A stretch of DNA of 64,000 nt from DIGJ01 sp041739345 (GTDB lineage Bacteria; Bacillota; Clostridia; Lachnospirales; Lachnospiraceae). The stretch lies in contig JBGSNZ010000022.1 in assembly GCA_041739345.1 (NCBI GenBank), forward strand, positions 348,094 through 412,093, given 5' to 3'. A model generated the notes under the pieces. That model ran no database searches, was not told where the DNA came from, and saw only the letters and a program-made list of their open reading frames with translations. Positions 1 through 8,988 of this stretch are shown here, one piece after another. The first letter of the stretch is position 1. Each line of letters opens with the position of its first letter. The position numbers and the translations under genes were made by a program.

Positions 1-1
1 A

Positions 2-1819
2 AAGAGATTATCTGCCATTTTAATTCCATTTTATGTGGGAAATACAATTTTTGTAGTCACAACTATTTTGTTTGGAGCAAAGTATAAACCAAGTGAATTA
101 ATAAGTGCCTTTACCGGATGGGTTCTTATGAATACACAACTATGGTATATCGTGGAAATCTTTATACTGTACATCGTATTTTACCTTTTGTTCCGTTTTA
201 TAAAAAAGGAATCAGTGGCTTTTTGGTTTATGGGTATTTTGGTGGTTGGTTTAATGACCTTCAGTCTATTGCTTGGACACGATACAAATACAATCAGCGG
301 TGGTGCGTGGTTAAAAGGTGAATGGTGGTATAATGGTATATTTGTATTCTTTGTGGGTATGACATTTGCAAGATATTATCCGTTCTTGGTGAAAATGATT
401 CAAAAATCTTATTGGATTTGTTTGGCTATTGGTATTAGTGGAAGTGGTGCATTTTATGTGTTAACTGAGATTATGCTTAAAACGAAAGGATACTGGTGTG
501 AAACGGAAAATTATGCGGGATATCTGGAAAAAGTGCAGACGCTTTCCTGTCAGTTGCCAATGATTACTTTTATGGTCATTACTTTCTTATTAATCACAAT
601 GAAGATTCAGTTCAAAAACAAGGCACTTACTTTTCTCGGAAAAATATCCTTAGAACTGTATATTATTCACAACCTGTTTATTACATATTTACGAGGTACC
701 TTCCTAATAGAAAATGATTCTCTTTTTATATTATCAGTGTATGTGATGTCTATTTCGATGGCAGTATTGCTACATGTTTTGGATCATAAGCTGATACAGT
801 TCATAACCGGGGGGAAAAATAATAATAAACCAGATGAAGGAAAAACGAAGGGGAAAAGTGAACATCTGATAGACTGTATGCGACTGCTTATGGCATTTTT
901 AGTGGTTTGTATTCATTATCCTTTTGAAGGAAAAATCGGGCAGATTATTTTTTGCTTCGGCAAGGTAGCAGTTCCTTTCTTTTTGGTAGTTAGTGGATAT
1001 TTTTGTTATTCTAGGGAACATGATGTCTTTATTGGGCGTATAAAAAAGCAGACAGGAAGGATTTTTATGATTTCGGCAGGCGCTGGTTTTTTATATGGAT
1101 ATCTGTATTTGCTGGGAACTAAGTTAGGCTTTATAGATGCTGGAATTCAGACGGTGATAACGGAGAAAAGCCTGATTAATCTGTTTATTTTTAACGAATC
1201 TTCAGTTGCACCGCATCTTTGGTTTCTAGGCTCTTTGTTTTATGCACTTATACTGATGCTGATTGTTACTAAACTTAACATTGATAAATATGTAATGTAT
1301 ATCTCACCAGTTTTAATTGGAATATATGTATATTTATCTTATGTAGGCAAAGCTGATTATTATGTAATTCGTAATGCGCTACTGGTAACCTGGCCTTATT
1401 TTATGATGGGCTGCTTGATAAAGCGTTATAAAGATCAAATACAAAGTCATATAAAGCCTTTCTGGGTGAATGTGTCCGCGCTTATGTGTCTGGCGCTTGT
1501 TATCGTGGAATATAATATTCGACATACGATAAGCGTACCCTATATTAGTACGGAAATATTAGTGTACCTTATTGTGCTGGTTTGCTTAAATTATTCCGAG
1601 TTCGGAAAGGGTACGATTATTAATTGGTTGGGGTCAAAATGTACGTTATTTGTATACATTACTCACATATTTGTATTATGGATTTTCTGGTATGGAGTGT
1701 TTGGTTTGAAGAATGTAAATCCTGCCATGATTACATTATCAGCCTTTTTTATTCCACTACTTGTCTGTGCAGGAATTGAGATATATAAAGCGCGTAGTGG
1801 TTTGGTCGAGAAAAAATAG
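2..1819 (+). CDS. Tandem acyltransferase-3 family membrane protein (5' end outside window)
   Basis: The reading frame is open from base 2, so the gene begins upstream; the GTG at 35 is internal. The first part (KRLSAILIPFYV, then many hydrophobic segments, ending near LGKISLELYIIHN) looks like the C-terminal two thirds of an acyltransferase-3 (OafA/YrhL-like) domain. After a charged linker around base 830, a second complete copy starts (LIDCMRLLMAFLVVCIHY) and ends with another LGSKCTLFVYITH signature. Proteins of this family move acyl groups onto extracytoplasmic sugars or cell-wall components; the substrate cannot be told from sequence. The second half also resembles the membrane domain of VanT-type proteins. 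Tandem fusion is unusual, but both halves share one frame without a stop. Confidence 0.75.
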   Translation, partial: KRLSAILIPFYVGNTIFVVTTILFGAKYKPSELISAFTGWVLMNTQLWYIVEIFILYIVFYLLFRFIKKESVAFWFMGILVVGLMTFSLLLGHDTNTISGGAWLKGEWWYNGIFVFFVGMTFARYYPFLVKMIQKSYWICLAIGISGSGAFYVLTEIMLKTKGYWCETENYAGYLEKVQTLSCQLPMITFMVITFLLITMKIQFKNKALTFLGKISLELYIIHNLFITYLRGTFLIENDSLFILSVYVMSISMAVLLHVLDHKLIQFITGGKNNNKPDEGKTKGKSEHLIDCMRLLMAFLVVCIHYPFEGKIGQIIFCFGKVAVPFFLVVSGYFCYSREHDVFIGRIKKQTGRIFMISAGAGFLYGYLYLLGTKLGFIDAGIQTVITEKSLINLFIFNESSVAPHLWFLGSLFYALILMLIVTKLNIDKYVMYISPVLIGIYVYLSYVGKADYYVIRNALLVTWPYFMMGCLIKRYKDQIQSHIKPFWVNVSALMCLALVIVEYNIRHTISVPYISTEILVYLIVLVCLNYSEFGKGTIINWLGSKCTLFVYITHIFVLWIFWYGVFGLKNVNPAMITLSAFFIPLLVCAGIEIYKARSGLVEKK

Positions 1820-1849
1820 GGTTTGAATTCAGCTTATGAAAAAAATTAT

Positions 1850-1883
1850 GGGCGCTACACTTAGAAATACAAGGGTAGCGCCC
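1850..1883 (+). terminator. Stem-loop after acyltransferase gene
   Basis: A 9-bp perfect stem (GGGCGCTAC / GTAGCGCCC) with an inner CTT/AAG extension lies 30 bases after the acyltransferase stop. On the plus strand it is not followed by a T-run. On the minus strand it is followed by a run of T, so as an intrinsic terminator it would work better in reverse. It may instead be an RNA 3'-end structure. Confidence 0.45.
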
Positions 1884-2085
1884 CAAAATATACTGCATTA
1901 CAAACGGTTCGATACATAAAGCACAGCGATTTGAAATCTTACTGCGTATTTAATGCTGTAAGGATAAGGATTGAATTGGATGACTCCTAATGATATGCTT
2001 AAAGATAGACTAATAACAACTCGTTTTTGAGAGGTGTAGCTATATTATCAGTTATAATAAATAATGAATACAAGGAGCACTAGCA

Positions 2086-2784
2086 ATGGGAAATAAAATA
2101 TTACTTTTAGAAGATGATTTAAGTTTGATAGACGGTTTGCAATATTCATTGAAGAAAAATGGGTTTGAGCTTGAAATTAGCCGTACTGTTAATGAAGCGA
2201 TAGAATTAATCAAAAATAATACATACGATATATTGTTGCTGGATGTTACATTACCAGATGGCACGGGTTTTATGGTGTGCGAGCAGGTACGAAAGAACGG
2301 TAATCCGGTTCCTATTATCTTTTTGACCGCTTTGGACGAGGAAGTCAATGTAATCCGTGGATTAGACAGCGGTGGTGACGATTATATTACGAAGCCATTT
2401 AAATTGGGCGAATTATGCTCGCGTATTAGGGCGTTACTGCGCCGGGTTGGAGATTCAAACTCAAGTAGGCCCACTACACTTGATTGCGGGGATATCTCAA
2501 TTGACTTGCTATATAGCCGTGTTTTATTAAAAGGAAAGCTTTTGGAACTAACAAGCGCCGAATATAGGCTGCTGTGCGTATTGGTTCAAAATGCTGGGCA
2601 TATAGTCGCTCGGAACATAATATTGGATGAAATGTGGGATGGAACAGGAGAGTTTGTAGATGATAACACACTTTCTGTGTATGTTCGCCGTTTGCGCGAA
2701 AAATTGGAAGACGATCCGTCACATCCCAAACATCTTATCACAGTGCGGGGCTTTGGATACCAATGGAAAGAGGTGTTGGAATGA
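2086..2784 (+). CDS. OmpR-family response regulator, module 1
   Basis: A 232-residue two-domain regulator. The receiver domain (about 1-115) has the acidic pair near E9-D11, phospho-acceptor D53 in LLLDVTLPDG and the conserved K103 in ITKPF. The C-terminal half (about 130-230) is a winged-helix DNA-binding domain of OmpR type, ending in VRGFGYQW. It overlaps the following kinase gene by four bases (ATGA), so the two are translationally coupled. With the kinase, ATPase and permease that follow it forms a four-gene module of the type that senses and answers cell-envelope-active compounds in Firmicutes; the ligand is unknown. Start ATG follows AAGGAGCACTAGCA. Confidence 0.93.
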   Translation: MGNKILLLEDDLSLIDGLQYSLKKNGFELEISRTVNEAIELIKNNTYDILLLDVTLPDGTGFMVCEQVRKNGNPVPIIFLTALDEEVNVIRGLDSGGDDYITKPFKLGELCSRIRALLRRVGDSNSSRPTTLDCGDISIDLLYSRVLLKGKLLELTSAEYRLLCVLVQNAGHIVARNIILDEMWDGTGEFVDDNTLSVYVRRLREKLEDDPSHPKHLITVRGFGYQWKEVLE

Positions 2785-4010
2785 GTTTTTTTAAAGAAAA
2801 ACAGTCACGTCATTTCTTCTTAAGCCTGATTGCTCTTTCTATATTACTACTTGGAGCTGGTGGGTTATTTTGTGAGTTACAGACACAAAAGGTGAAAGAA
2901 ATGATGTTGTCTCAAGATTATGCGATTGCCAGTTCCCTTTTGAGTAATGGAGTATCTCCTGACGTGATTGCTTCTGCTGTTGCAAATGACCAAGATAACG
3001 GGCAAGGGAAACGCTTACTCATACAACTTGGAATTACAGAAAAAACCTCAACCCGATTCCTTCCAACGGTCTCCAGATTTGAATCAGCCACTTTTCAATC
3101 CGTACTTTTTGGTAGCGTAATATTTATTTGTATGCTCTTTAGTGTATGTTTTGTCTCCTATAAAAAAAGAGAACAGTTGTATCATCAAGCGCAAAAAGTC
3201 ATACTTACGTTTTTGCAAGGTGATTTTACAACGCATTTGCCGTGCTCCGACGAGGGCACATTGTATCAACTGTTTGCGTATGTTGATAACCTTGCATCTG
3301 CATTGCAAGCAAAGAAAGAAGCAGAATATAAGGCTAAGGAGTTTTTAAAAAATACGATTTCTGATATTTCGCATCAATTAAAAACACCACTAGCTGCACT
3401 CAATATGTATAACGAAATTATTTCGAACGAGCCAAGAAATCCAACAACAATCACTGAATTTTCGAAAAAAACGGATTTGGCTCTTGATCGTATGGAACAT
3501 TTAATACAGTCTCTTCTCAAGATTACTCGGCTTGATGCGAAAAACATTATGTTCGAAAAAGCACCGCATCGAATATCTGATATCATTGCTCAAGCGACCA
3601 CGGAACTGACAACACGGGCTAGCTGTGAAGAAAAGCAAATTATCATAACAGGGCAACAAGACGATCAAATTACCTGTGATAGACAATGGACATGCGAAGC
3701 TTTGGGAAATATTGTAAAGAACGCTTTGGATCATACGAGCGCCGGTGGTCGCATCTGCATTTCATGGGAACGCTCTCTGGCTATCATACGAATTTCAATT
3801 ACTGATGATGGAGAGGGTATTGCTCCAGAGGAGATGCATCATGTTTTCAAACGCTTTTACCGAAGTAAAAACTCCAAGGATGCACAAGGAGTCGGTCTCG
3901 GACTTTCCTTGGCCAAATCGATTGTTGAGGGCCAAGGGGGATTCCTATCTGTGCACAGCACCATTCATTTGGGTACAACCTTTACCCTGTCGTATCTTAC
4001 GGAAATGTAA
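2781..4010 (+). CDS. Sensor histidine kinase, module 1
   Basis: About 409 residues from the ATG that overlaps the regulator stop; a start 18 bases upstream is possible but less likely. Two transmembrane helices (about 12-32 and 105-127) enclose a roughly 70-residue external segment. The phospho-acceptor is H198 in the SHQLKTP box, and an HATPase domain follows with N, G1 (DDGEGI) and G2 (GVGLGLSLAK) boxes. The small sensor domain fits kinases that depend on a partner transporter for sensing (inference from the linked ABC genes). Partner regulator and transporter are adjacent in the same direction. Confidence 0.92.
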   Translation: MSFFKEKQSRHFFLSLIALSILLLGAGGLFCELQTQKVKEMMLSQDYAIASSLLSNGVSPDVIASAVANDQDNGQGKRLLIQLGITEKTSTRFLPTVSRFESATFQSVLFGSVIFICMLFSVCFVSYKKREQLYHQAQKVILTFLQGDFTTHLPCSDEGTLYQLFAYVDNLASALQAKKEAEYKAKEFLKNTISDISHQLKTPLAALNMYNEIISNEPRNPTTITEFSKKTDLALDRMEHLIQSLLKITRLDAKNIMFEKAPHRISDIIAQATTELTTRASCEEKQIIITGQQDDQITCDRQWTCEALGNIVKNALDHTSAGGRICISWERSLAIIRISITDDGEGIAPEEMHHVFKRFYRSKNSKDAQGVGLGLSLAKSIVEGQGGFLSVHSTIHLGTTFTLSYLTEM

Positions 4011-4072
4011 GATACAATTCACCTTAATGTAAGCTCCATTTGTTATCTTTTGATGGAAGGAGGTTATAAACG

Positions 4073-4756
4073 ATGGAAATTTTAAAAATTGAGAAGCTTT
4101 GTAAAACATATGGAAAAGGAGAAACACAGGTCAATGCTTTAAAGAACATTTCTTTTACCATGCAAAAAGGTGAATTTGCAGCGGTAGTCGGTGAATCTGG
4201 CTCGGGCAAAAGCACGTTACTTAATTGTATAGGAGGCTTGGATAACCCAACCTCTGGCAATGTGTTTCTGGAGGGCAAGGATCTATTTACGATGAAGGAA
4301 CAAAACCGGACAGTTTTCCGACGCAGAAATATAGGTTTTGTATTTCAGTCCTTTCAATTAGTACCGGAATTAACAGTGGAACAGAATATTATTTTTCCAA
4401 TTCTTTTGGATTATCAAAAGCCTGATCCTGCTACGGTAAGTGAGATTTTAGAAGTTTTAGGGCTAACGGATCGCCGGAATCATCTGCCTAGTCAGCTTTC
4501 TGGTGGTCAGCAGCAGCGTGTGGCGATTGGCCGTGCACTGATTACGAAGCCGATGCTGATTTTAGCCGATGAACCTACCGGCAATTTAGACAGTAAAAAC
4601 AGTCACGATGTAATGGATATACTTGTGAAAGCATCCAGACATTATCAGCAGACCATCTTAATGATTACTCATAATATGAATTTGACTGCCTTGGCAGACC
4701 GTGTCCTGCGTGTAACGGACGGTGTTCTTACAGACTTAGGGGGGATTCGGGAATGA
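4073..4756 (+). CDS. ABC transporter ATP-binding protein, module 1
   Basis: A 227-residue ATPase of the LolD/MacB type. Walker A is GESGSGKST, the ABC signature is LSGGQQQR and Walker B is LILADEPTGNLDS, followed by the switch His in MITHN. It overlaps the permease gene by four bases (ATGA) and starts after GGAGG at about 4060. With the FtsX-type permease it should form a mechanotransmission or export complex powered from the cytoplasm. The adjacent two-component system suggests induction by a peptide antibiotic or similar envelope stress, which is inference. Confidence 0.95.
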   Translation: MEILKIEKLCKTYGKGETQVNALKNISFTMQKGEFAAVVGESGSGKSTLLNCIGGLDNPTSGNVFLEGKDLFTMKEQNRTVFRRRNIGFVFQSFQLVPELTVEQNIIFPILLDYQKPDPATVSEILEVLGLTDRRNHLPSQLSGGQQQRVAIGRALITKPMLILADEPTGNLDSKNSHDVMDILVKASRHYQQTILMITHNMNLTALADRVLRVTDGVLTDLGGIRE

Positions 4757-7089
4757 AAAGTTATCTGGATCTCATCCCTATTTCCGCCAAAGTTCATAAA
4801 AAGCAAAGCAGAATGACGAAGATTTGCATTGTACTTGCAGTTTTTCTAGTGACTGCTATATTTAGTATGGCGGATATGGAAATACGCAGCCAACAATTGC
4901 AGGCAATAAAAGGATATGGAAATTGGCATGCTATATTCTCCGGTGTTGATGAACAGGCGGCAGCAATGATTGCTGCCCGACCGGAGGTTAAAGTCTCTGG
5001 GTGGTATAGTTATCTTGGTGAGAAAGCTAAGTATAAGATTTCAGGAAAACCTGTCAGTGTTGCAGGGGTAGATAAAAATGTGTTTGAAGAGATATTCCCC
5101 ACGAAGCTTAATGAAGGAGTATACCCAACAAAGAAAGATGAAGTTATTTTATCTAAAAATGCGAAAATCGCTCTTGGCATCGACGTGGGTGATACAATCG
5201 CAGTGGAACATTCGGGTTTCGAACCTTTACGACTTACGGTGGTGGGCTTTATGGAAGCAACTTCAAAGATGTTAAGCCAGGATAGTTATATGCTACTGCT
5301 TACAACCGATGGATTTTGCAAGACAATACCAAAGAATCAGTACACAAGCCAATTTATGGTACAGCTTTCCAGATACTGCAATATGCAAAAGGTAATTGCC
5401 GATATCACACAGCAATACCAACTGACAGCGAAACAAGTATCCCAGAATACCATGCTGCTTGGAATGATAGGACAGAGTAAGGACAATTATATGCTTACAC
5501 TTTACGGTACTGCCGCCGTTTTATTTGTAGTCGTGCTGTTGGCTAGTATTTTGATGATTGCAAGCAGTCTGAACAGCAATGTAGTGCAAAGAACAGAATT
5601 TTTTGGTATGATGCGCTGTCTGGGTTCTACCAAAAAGCAAATTATGCGTTTTGTTCGTCTGGAGGGATTGCAGTGGTGTAAAACAGCGATTCCAATTGGA
5701 CTTTCAATGGGAATGGTGGTCGTATGGATTTTATGCGCACTTTTGAAGTTTTTAAGTCCCGGCTACTTTGCCGAAATGCCGACCTTTGGTATCAGCTGGA
5801 TTGGCATTCTGTCTGGTATTGCAGTAGGTATTCTTACGGTGCTTTTAGCCGCCGGATCTCCGGCAAAAAAAGCAGCCAAGGTCTCTCCACTTACAGCGGT
5901 ATCAGGAAATGCGAATTCCACTCAGTCTCCTCGTACTGCGGCAAATACAACCTTTTTTAAAGTTGATATCTCTCTTGGTATTCAACACGCAAAGATAAGT
6001 AAAAAGAATTTTCTTTTAATGGTTGGCTCCTATGCTCTAAGCATCGTACTGTTTCTTAGTTTTTCAACAGCAGTTGACTTTATGCACCATGCAATCAAAC
6101 CGTTAAAACCGTGGACGCCGGATCTTTCCATAATCAGTTTGGATAATACCTGCTCCATCGACAGTCAGCTGGTGGAAACATTACAGGATAATCCGAACGT
6201 AAAACAAGCATATGGACGAATGTTTGCCTATGACGTTCCAGTAAAAACAGCCGGACAAGATAAGGTGATAAACCTTATTTCTTATGAAGAACATCAGTTT
6301 TCATGGGCAAAGAAATGCCTGCTGGAAGGTTCGCTCAATGATGTAAAACAGAAAAATAATAAAGTCTTGGTTGTCTATGACTCAGAAAACGCCCTGCATG
6401 TCGGGGATACGTTTTCACTTAATTTGGGGAAAGGACAAAAAGAAGTCGCTGTGGCAGGGCTGCTTTCTTCCAGCCCGTTTGATCGCGAAAAAGGTATTGA
6501 GACTGTTATATGCTCTGATGCGACATTCCAACAGCTGACCGGCAAAACAGGCTATACCATCATTGATATAAAGCTTTCTAATAGTGCAACGGATGATGAT
6601 GTAAATGAAATCCGTTCCCTGGCAGGCGCCAATACACAGTTTAGCGATCAGCGCGCGGGTAATCATGAAGCAAGAGGTGCTTTTTATTCCATGGCACTGT
6701 TCATCTATGGTTTTCTAGTGATTATTGCAATGATTACCATATTCAATATCGTGAATAGCGTTTCTATGAGTGTTTCCGCTCGCATGAAACAGTATGGCGC
6801 TATGCGTGCTATCGGTATGAGCGACCACCAGCTGGTTAAAATGGTTACAGCAGAGGCTGTGACGTATTCTGTTGCAGGCAGTATTGTGGGATGCGTTCTG
6901 GGGTTGCCGTTGCATAAACTCTTATTCGAGCAGATGATTGCCTCTCGCTGGGGCGATCTGTGGAATCTTCCGTTCGGAGCTCTCGGAATGATTGTTGCGA
7001 TTGTTATTATCACATCCATTTTTGCTGTGCACGATCCAGCAAAACGAATTCATAATATGTCTATTGTTGATACAATCAATGCACAGTAG
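4753..7089 (+). CDS. FtsX-domain ABC permease, module 1
   Basis: A 778-residue membrane protein with two FtsX/MacB-type permease units. One N-terminal helix is followed by a large extracytoplasmic region (about 45-245) and a three-helix block ending near the SPAKKAAKVSP loop. Another single helix, a second external region (about 440-630) and a final block with MKQYGAMRAIGMS complete the protein. The R/K-x-x-G-x-x-R-x-x-G coupling-loop motif occurs in both halves (TEFFGMMRCLGST and MKQYGAMRAIGMS). It is translationally coupled to the ATPase. A terminator follows about 60 bases after the stop. Confidence 0.92.
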   Translation: MKSYLDLIPISAKVHKKQSRMTKICIVLAVFLVTAIFSMADMEIRSQQLQAIKGYGNWHAIFSGVDEQAAAMIAARPEVKVSGWYSYLGEKAKYKISGKPVSVAGVDKNVFEEIFPTKLNEGVYPTKKDEVILSKNAKIALGIDVGDTIAVEHSGFEPLRLTVVGFMEATSKMLSQDSYMLLLTTDGFCKTIPKNQYTSQFMVQLSRYCNMQKVIADITQQYQLTAKQVSQNTMLLGMIGQSKDNYMLTLYGTAAVLFVVVLLASILMIASSLNSNVVQRTEFFGMMRCLGSTKKQIMRFVRLEGLQWCKTAIPIGLSMGMVVVWILCALLKFLSPGYFAEMPTFGISWIGILSGIAVGILTVLLAAGSPAKKAAKVSPLTAVSGNANSTQSPRTAANTTFFKVDISLGIQHAKISKKNFLLMVGSYALSIVLFLSFSTAVDFMHHAIKPLKPWTPDLSIISLDNTCSIDSQLVETLQDNPNVKQAYGRMFAYDVPVKTAGQDKVINLISYEEHQFSWAKKCLLEGSLNDVKQKNNKVLVVYDSENALHVGDTFSLNLGKGQKEVAVAGLLSSSPFDREKGIETVICSDATFQQLTGKTGYTIIDIKLSNSATDDDVNEIRSLAGANTQFSDQRAGNHEARGAFYSMALFIYGFLVIIAMITIFNIVNSVSMSVSARMKQYGAMRAIGMSDHQLVKMVTAEAVTYSVAGSIVGCVLGLPLHKLLFEQMIASRWGDLWNLPFGALGMIVAIVIITSIFAVHDPAKRIHNMSIVDTINAQ

Positions 7090-7150
7090 AACTTAGGGTA
7101 GACCGAACAAAAAAACAATTCAATAAATCTGCCATCAGGCAAACAACCAT

Positions 7151-7193
7151 GAGGTTATGTTCTTCGTTACTGAAAAACATAGCCTCTTTTTTT
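7151..7193 (+). terminator. Intrinsic terminator of module 1
   Basis: The stem GAGGTTATGTT pairs with AACATAGCCTC (one G-T pair) and is followed directly by seven T. It closes the RR-HK-ABC-permease operon. Confidence 0.88.
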
Positions 7194-7229
7194 GTTGTCC
7201 GATTTGCAGAAAAAGAAAGGCCTGATTAA

Positions 7230-7655
7230 AGTGATTACAAGGCTAATTTCCTCTATCCGAATATCGAATATGCCTGTGCTTCTGGCATGAGCTGGCTATG
7301 CACCGATAGCAAAGGTGATCTTTTTCGTAATTATGCAGGCATCGCAAAAGATTATTATGGATACAATATCTCAGTGTTAGATCTGCGTAACCAAACCAGA
7401 TCAGATGGAGACAAAATCCTGCACTTAGTCAATAAGTATATGGATGCTTATATGAAAAATCCTAACAATCTATCCCTTAAAGCAAAGGCACAAAAGTATG
7501 AAAAGATTACAGCAAAAACCATAATTACAAGCAGCGGTGAAGATGCCAGCAACTATGTCCAGAAGTTATACCCCATCAAAAGATTAGAGGAAGCAATCTT
7601 CGAACAAAAAGTACAGGAGGAAGTTACCAGGAGATTAGTGATCATTATGGATTGA
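7230..7655 (+). pseudogene. Fragment of VirD4/TraG-like type IV coupling protein
   Basis: The frame opens just after a stop at 7227 and reads DYKANFLYPNIEYA, then SGMSWLCTDSKGDLFRNYAG and LLKAKA-like segments, up to a conserved-looking ITSSGEDASNY. This matches the interior of conjugative-element VirD4/TraG coupling ATPases, which are about 600 residues long, from memory of the family. Only about 110 residues of that match are present. The last 27 residues (from IKRLEEAIF) do not continue the family pattern, so the piece looks joined to something else. It has no plausible start with a ribosome-binding site. I read it as a scar of an integrative conjugative element, not a working gene. Confidence 0.7.
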
Positions 7656-7736
7656 GCTAGAAATAAATAACTAAAATTGCTGCTTAGTATGACAAAACAG
7701 AGAAGCAGTTTGAATAAGAGATTAATATCACCTGAG

Positions 7737-7746
7737 TGAACGTTCA
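7737..7746. promoter_or_regulatory. TGAACGTTCA palindrome
   Basis: A perfect 10-bp palindrome of the kind bound by many TetR/AcrR repressors. No tetR gene lies in the window nearby; the closest genes are the VirD4 scar and the lysR 3' end. It may be an orphan site or chance. Confidence 0.25.
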
Positions 7747-7769
7747 GTTATTTTTACTATCCAAAAGTT

Positions 7770-8660
7770 TTAAAGGTTTGTTTCTAACAAGGAAAAATTT
7801 TCAATAAAATATTTTAAATATTTTTCCTTTGGTTTGTTCTGGTATGCAATTCCATATTCCATAGTTTCCTGTTCCTGTATAGGAATTGTTACTATATCTT
7901 TTATATCAGTAGGAATGCAAAATTCCGGCATAATTGCTATCCCATAACCTGCTTTTGCCAACAAAATGCCTACTTGATCATTTTCACAAATAAAACCTAA
8001 TTCTTGTTGTGAATGAAGTGTTAATTTCTCCTGTGCTTTATCTTTATATTGAAAAGGGATCAATTTGGGATGTAAGGTAATCAGGCAGCTTTCTTTTAAA
8101 TCATTAAAAGTTAACTTTTCACATTTACTCAAGGGAGAATTAATAGACATAACAGCATATTTTGTAAGAACTTTTAATTTTTTGAAAGTACAATTCCTAA
8201 TATCTTTAAGCATCTCTTTTGTTGAAAGTATAATATCTAATTGTTTGTCATTAAATAGAGTTATAAGTTGAGAATAATCATTTATTAAAACAACTGGATA
8301 TACTCGGGGATATTCTTTTTGTAAATTTGATAAAACTTTAAATAAACTATGCAGTTCCGCATTACTTGTACAGCCAATACGAATAAAATTGATATTCCGT
8401 GTCGCTGCTTTCTCGGCACGTTTTTTGGAAATATCAATTTTCATTAATATTTCTTTTGCATCACCATAAAAGGATGTGCCTGCTTCTGTTAATTTCACCA
8501 TTTTAGAAGTACGGAAAAATAATTGTGCATTTAGTTCTGCTTCGAGATTTTGAATGTGATGCGTTACCGTAGGTGGTGATAAATAAAGCTCCTCTGCAGC
8601 CTTTGTAAAATTTAATTTATCAGCGACGCATATAAAACATTGTAATTGTTGTGTATTCAA
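7770..8660 (-). CDS. LysR-family transcriptional regulator
   Basis: A 296-residue regulator. The N-terminal winged helix-turn-helix (about 1-60) begins MNTQQLQCFICVADKLNFTK and contains SPPTVTHHIQNLEAEL, typical of LysR. The rest is a co-inducer-binding domain. It is transcribed away from the NmrA-like oxidoreductase gene; a strong inverted repeat sits between them, the usual arrangement for a LysR protein that controls its divergent neighbour and itself. Ligand unknown. A good ribosome-binding site (AAAGGAGATC) precedes the start on the minus strand. Confidence 0.93.
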   Translation of the reverse strand: MNTQQLQCFICVADKLNFTKAAEELYLSPPTVTHHIQNLEAELNAQLFFRTSKMVKLTEAGTSFYGDAKEILMKIDISKKRAEKAATRNINFIRIGCTSNAELHSLFKVLSNLQKEYPRVYPVVLINDYSQLITLFNDKQLDIILSTKEMLKDIRNCTFKKLKVLTKYAVMSINSPLSKCEKLTFNDLKESCLITLHPKLIPFQYKDKAQEKLTLHSQQELGFICENDQVGILLAKAGYGIAIMPEFCIPTDIKDIVTIPIQEQETMEYGIAYQNKPKEKYLKYFIENFSLLETNL

Positions 8661-8988
8661 AAGACGATCTCCTTTTTTTATTTTTGTTAATTATAAAGCA
8701 ATTAATCAATCATTTCAATATATCATTAGATTTTATCTAATGATATTACGTTTTTTGTAATTCTCTTTTTACTTATATAGTGTTAGATTATATATTGTGA
8801 TTTGCCTTAATGACAAAACACTTAAAAACAAGCTACTATGAAAGATGATAGAAAAATTAGTCAGAAAGAACTAGACAATCAGCAAGTAATATTGTTGTGG
8901 AGAAAGTATTATAGTTTAATTATTATCCGATAGATTTAATATCGCATATAATTTTATCTATAAAATACTTAAAAAAGGAGATTATATC
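8661..8988. other. Divergent regulatory region lysR / NmrA-like gene
   Basis: About 330 bases, AT-rich, with no credible gene. It holds the 27-base inverted repeat at 8720-8746, listed separately, and should contain promoters for both directions. The NmrA-like start is preceded by AAAAAAGGAGATTATATC. Confidence 0.6.
8720..8746. promoter_or_regulatory. Probable LysR operator (12-bp perfect inverted repeat)
   Basis: ATATCATTAGAT and ATCTAATGATAT are perfect inverted copies separated by TTT. The inner part fits the T-N11-A form of LysR boxes (ATTAGAT-TTT-ATCTAAT). It lies 60 bases upstream of the lysR start and about 240 upstream of the oxidoreductase start. Confidence 0.6.

Noticed and set aside
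7287..7655. Treating the VirD4-like frame as an intact small gene
   Set aside because: It lacks the nucleotide-binding motifs and about four fifths of the family length, and it opens immediately after a stop without a start signal.
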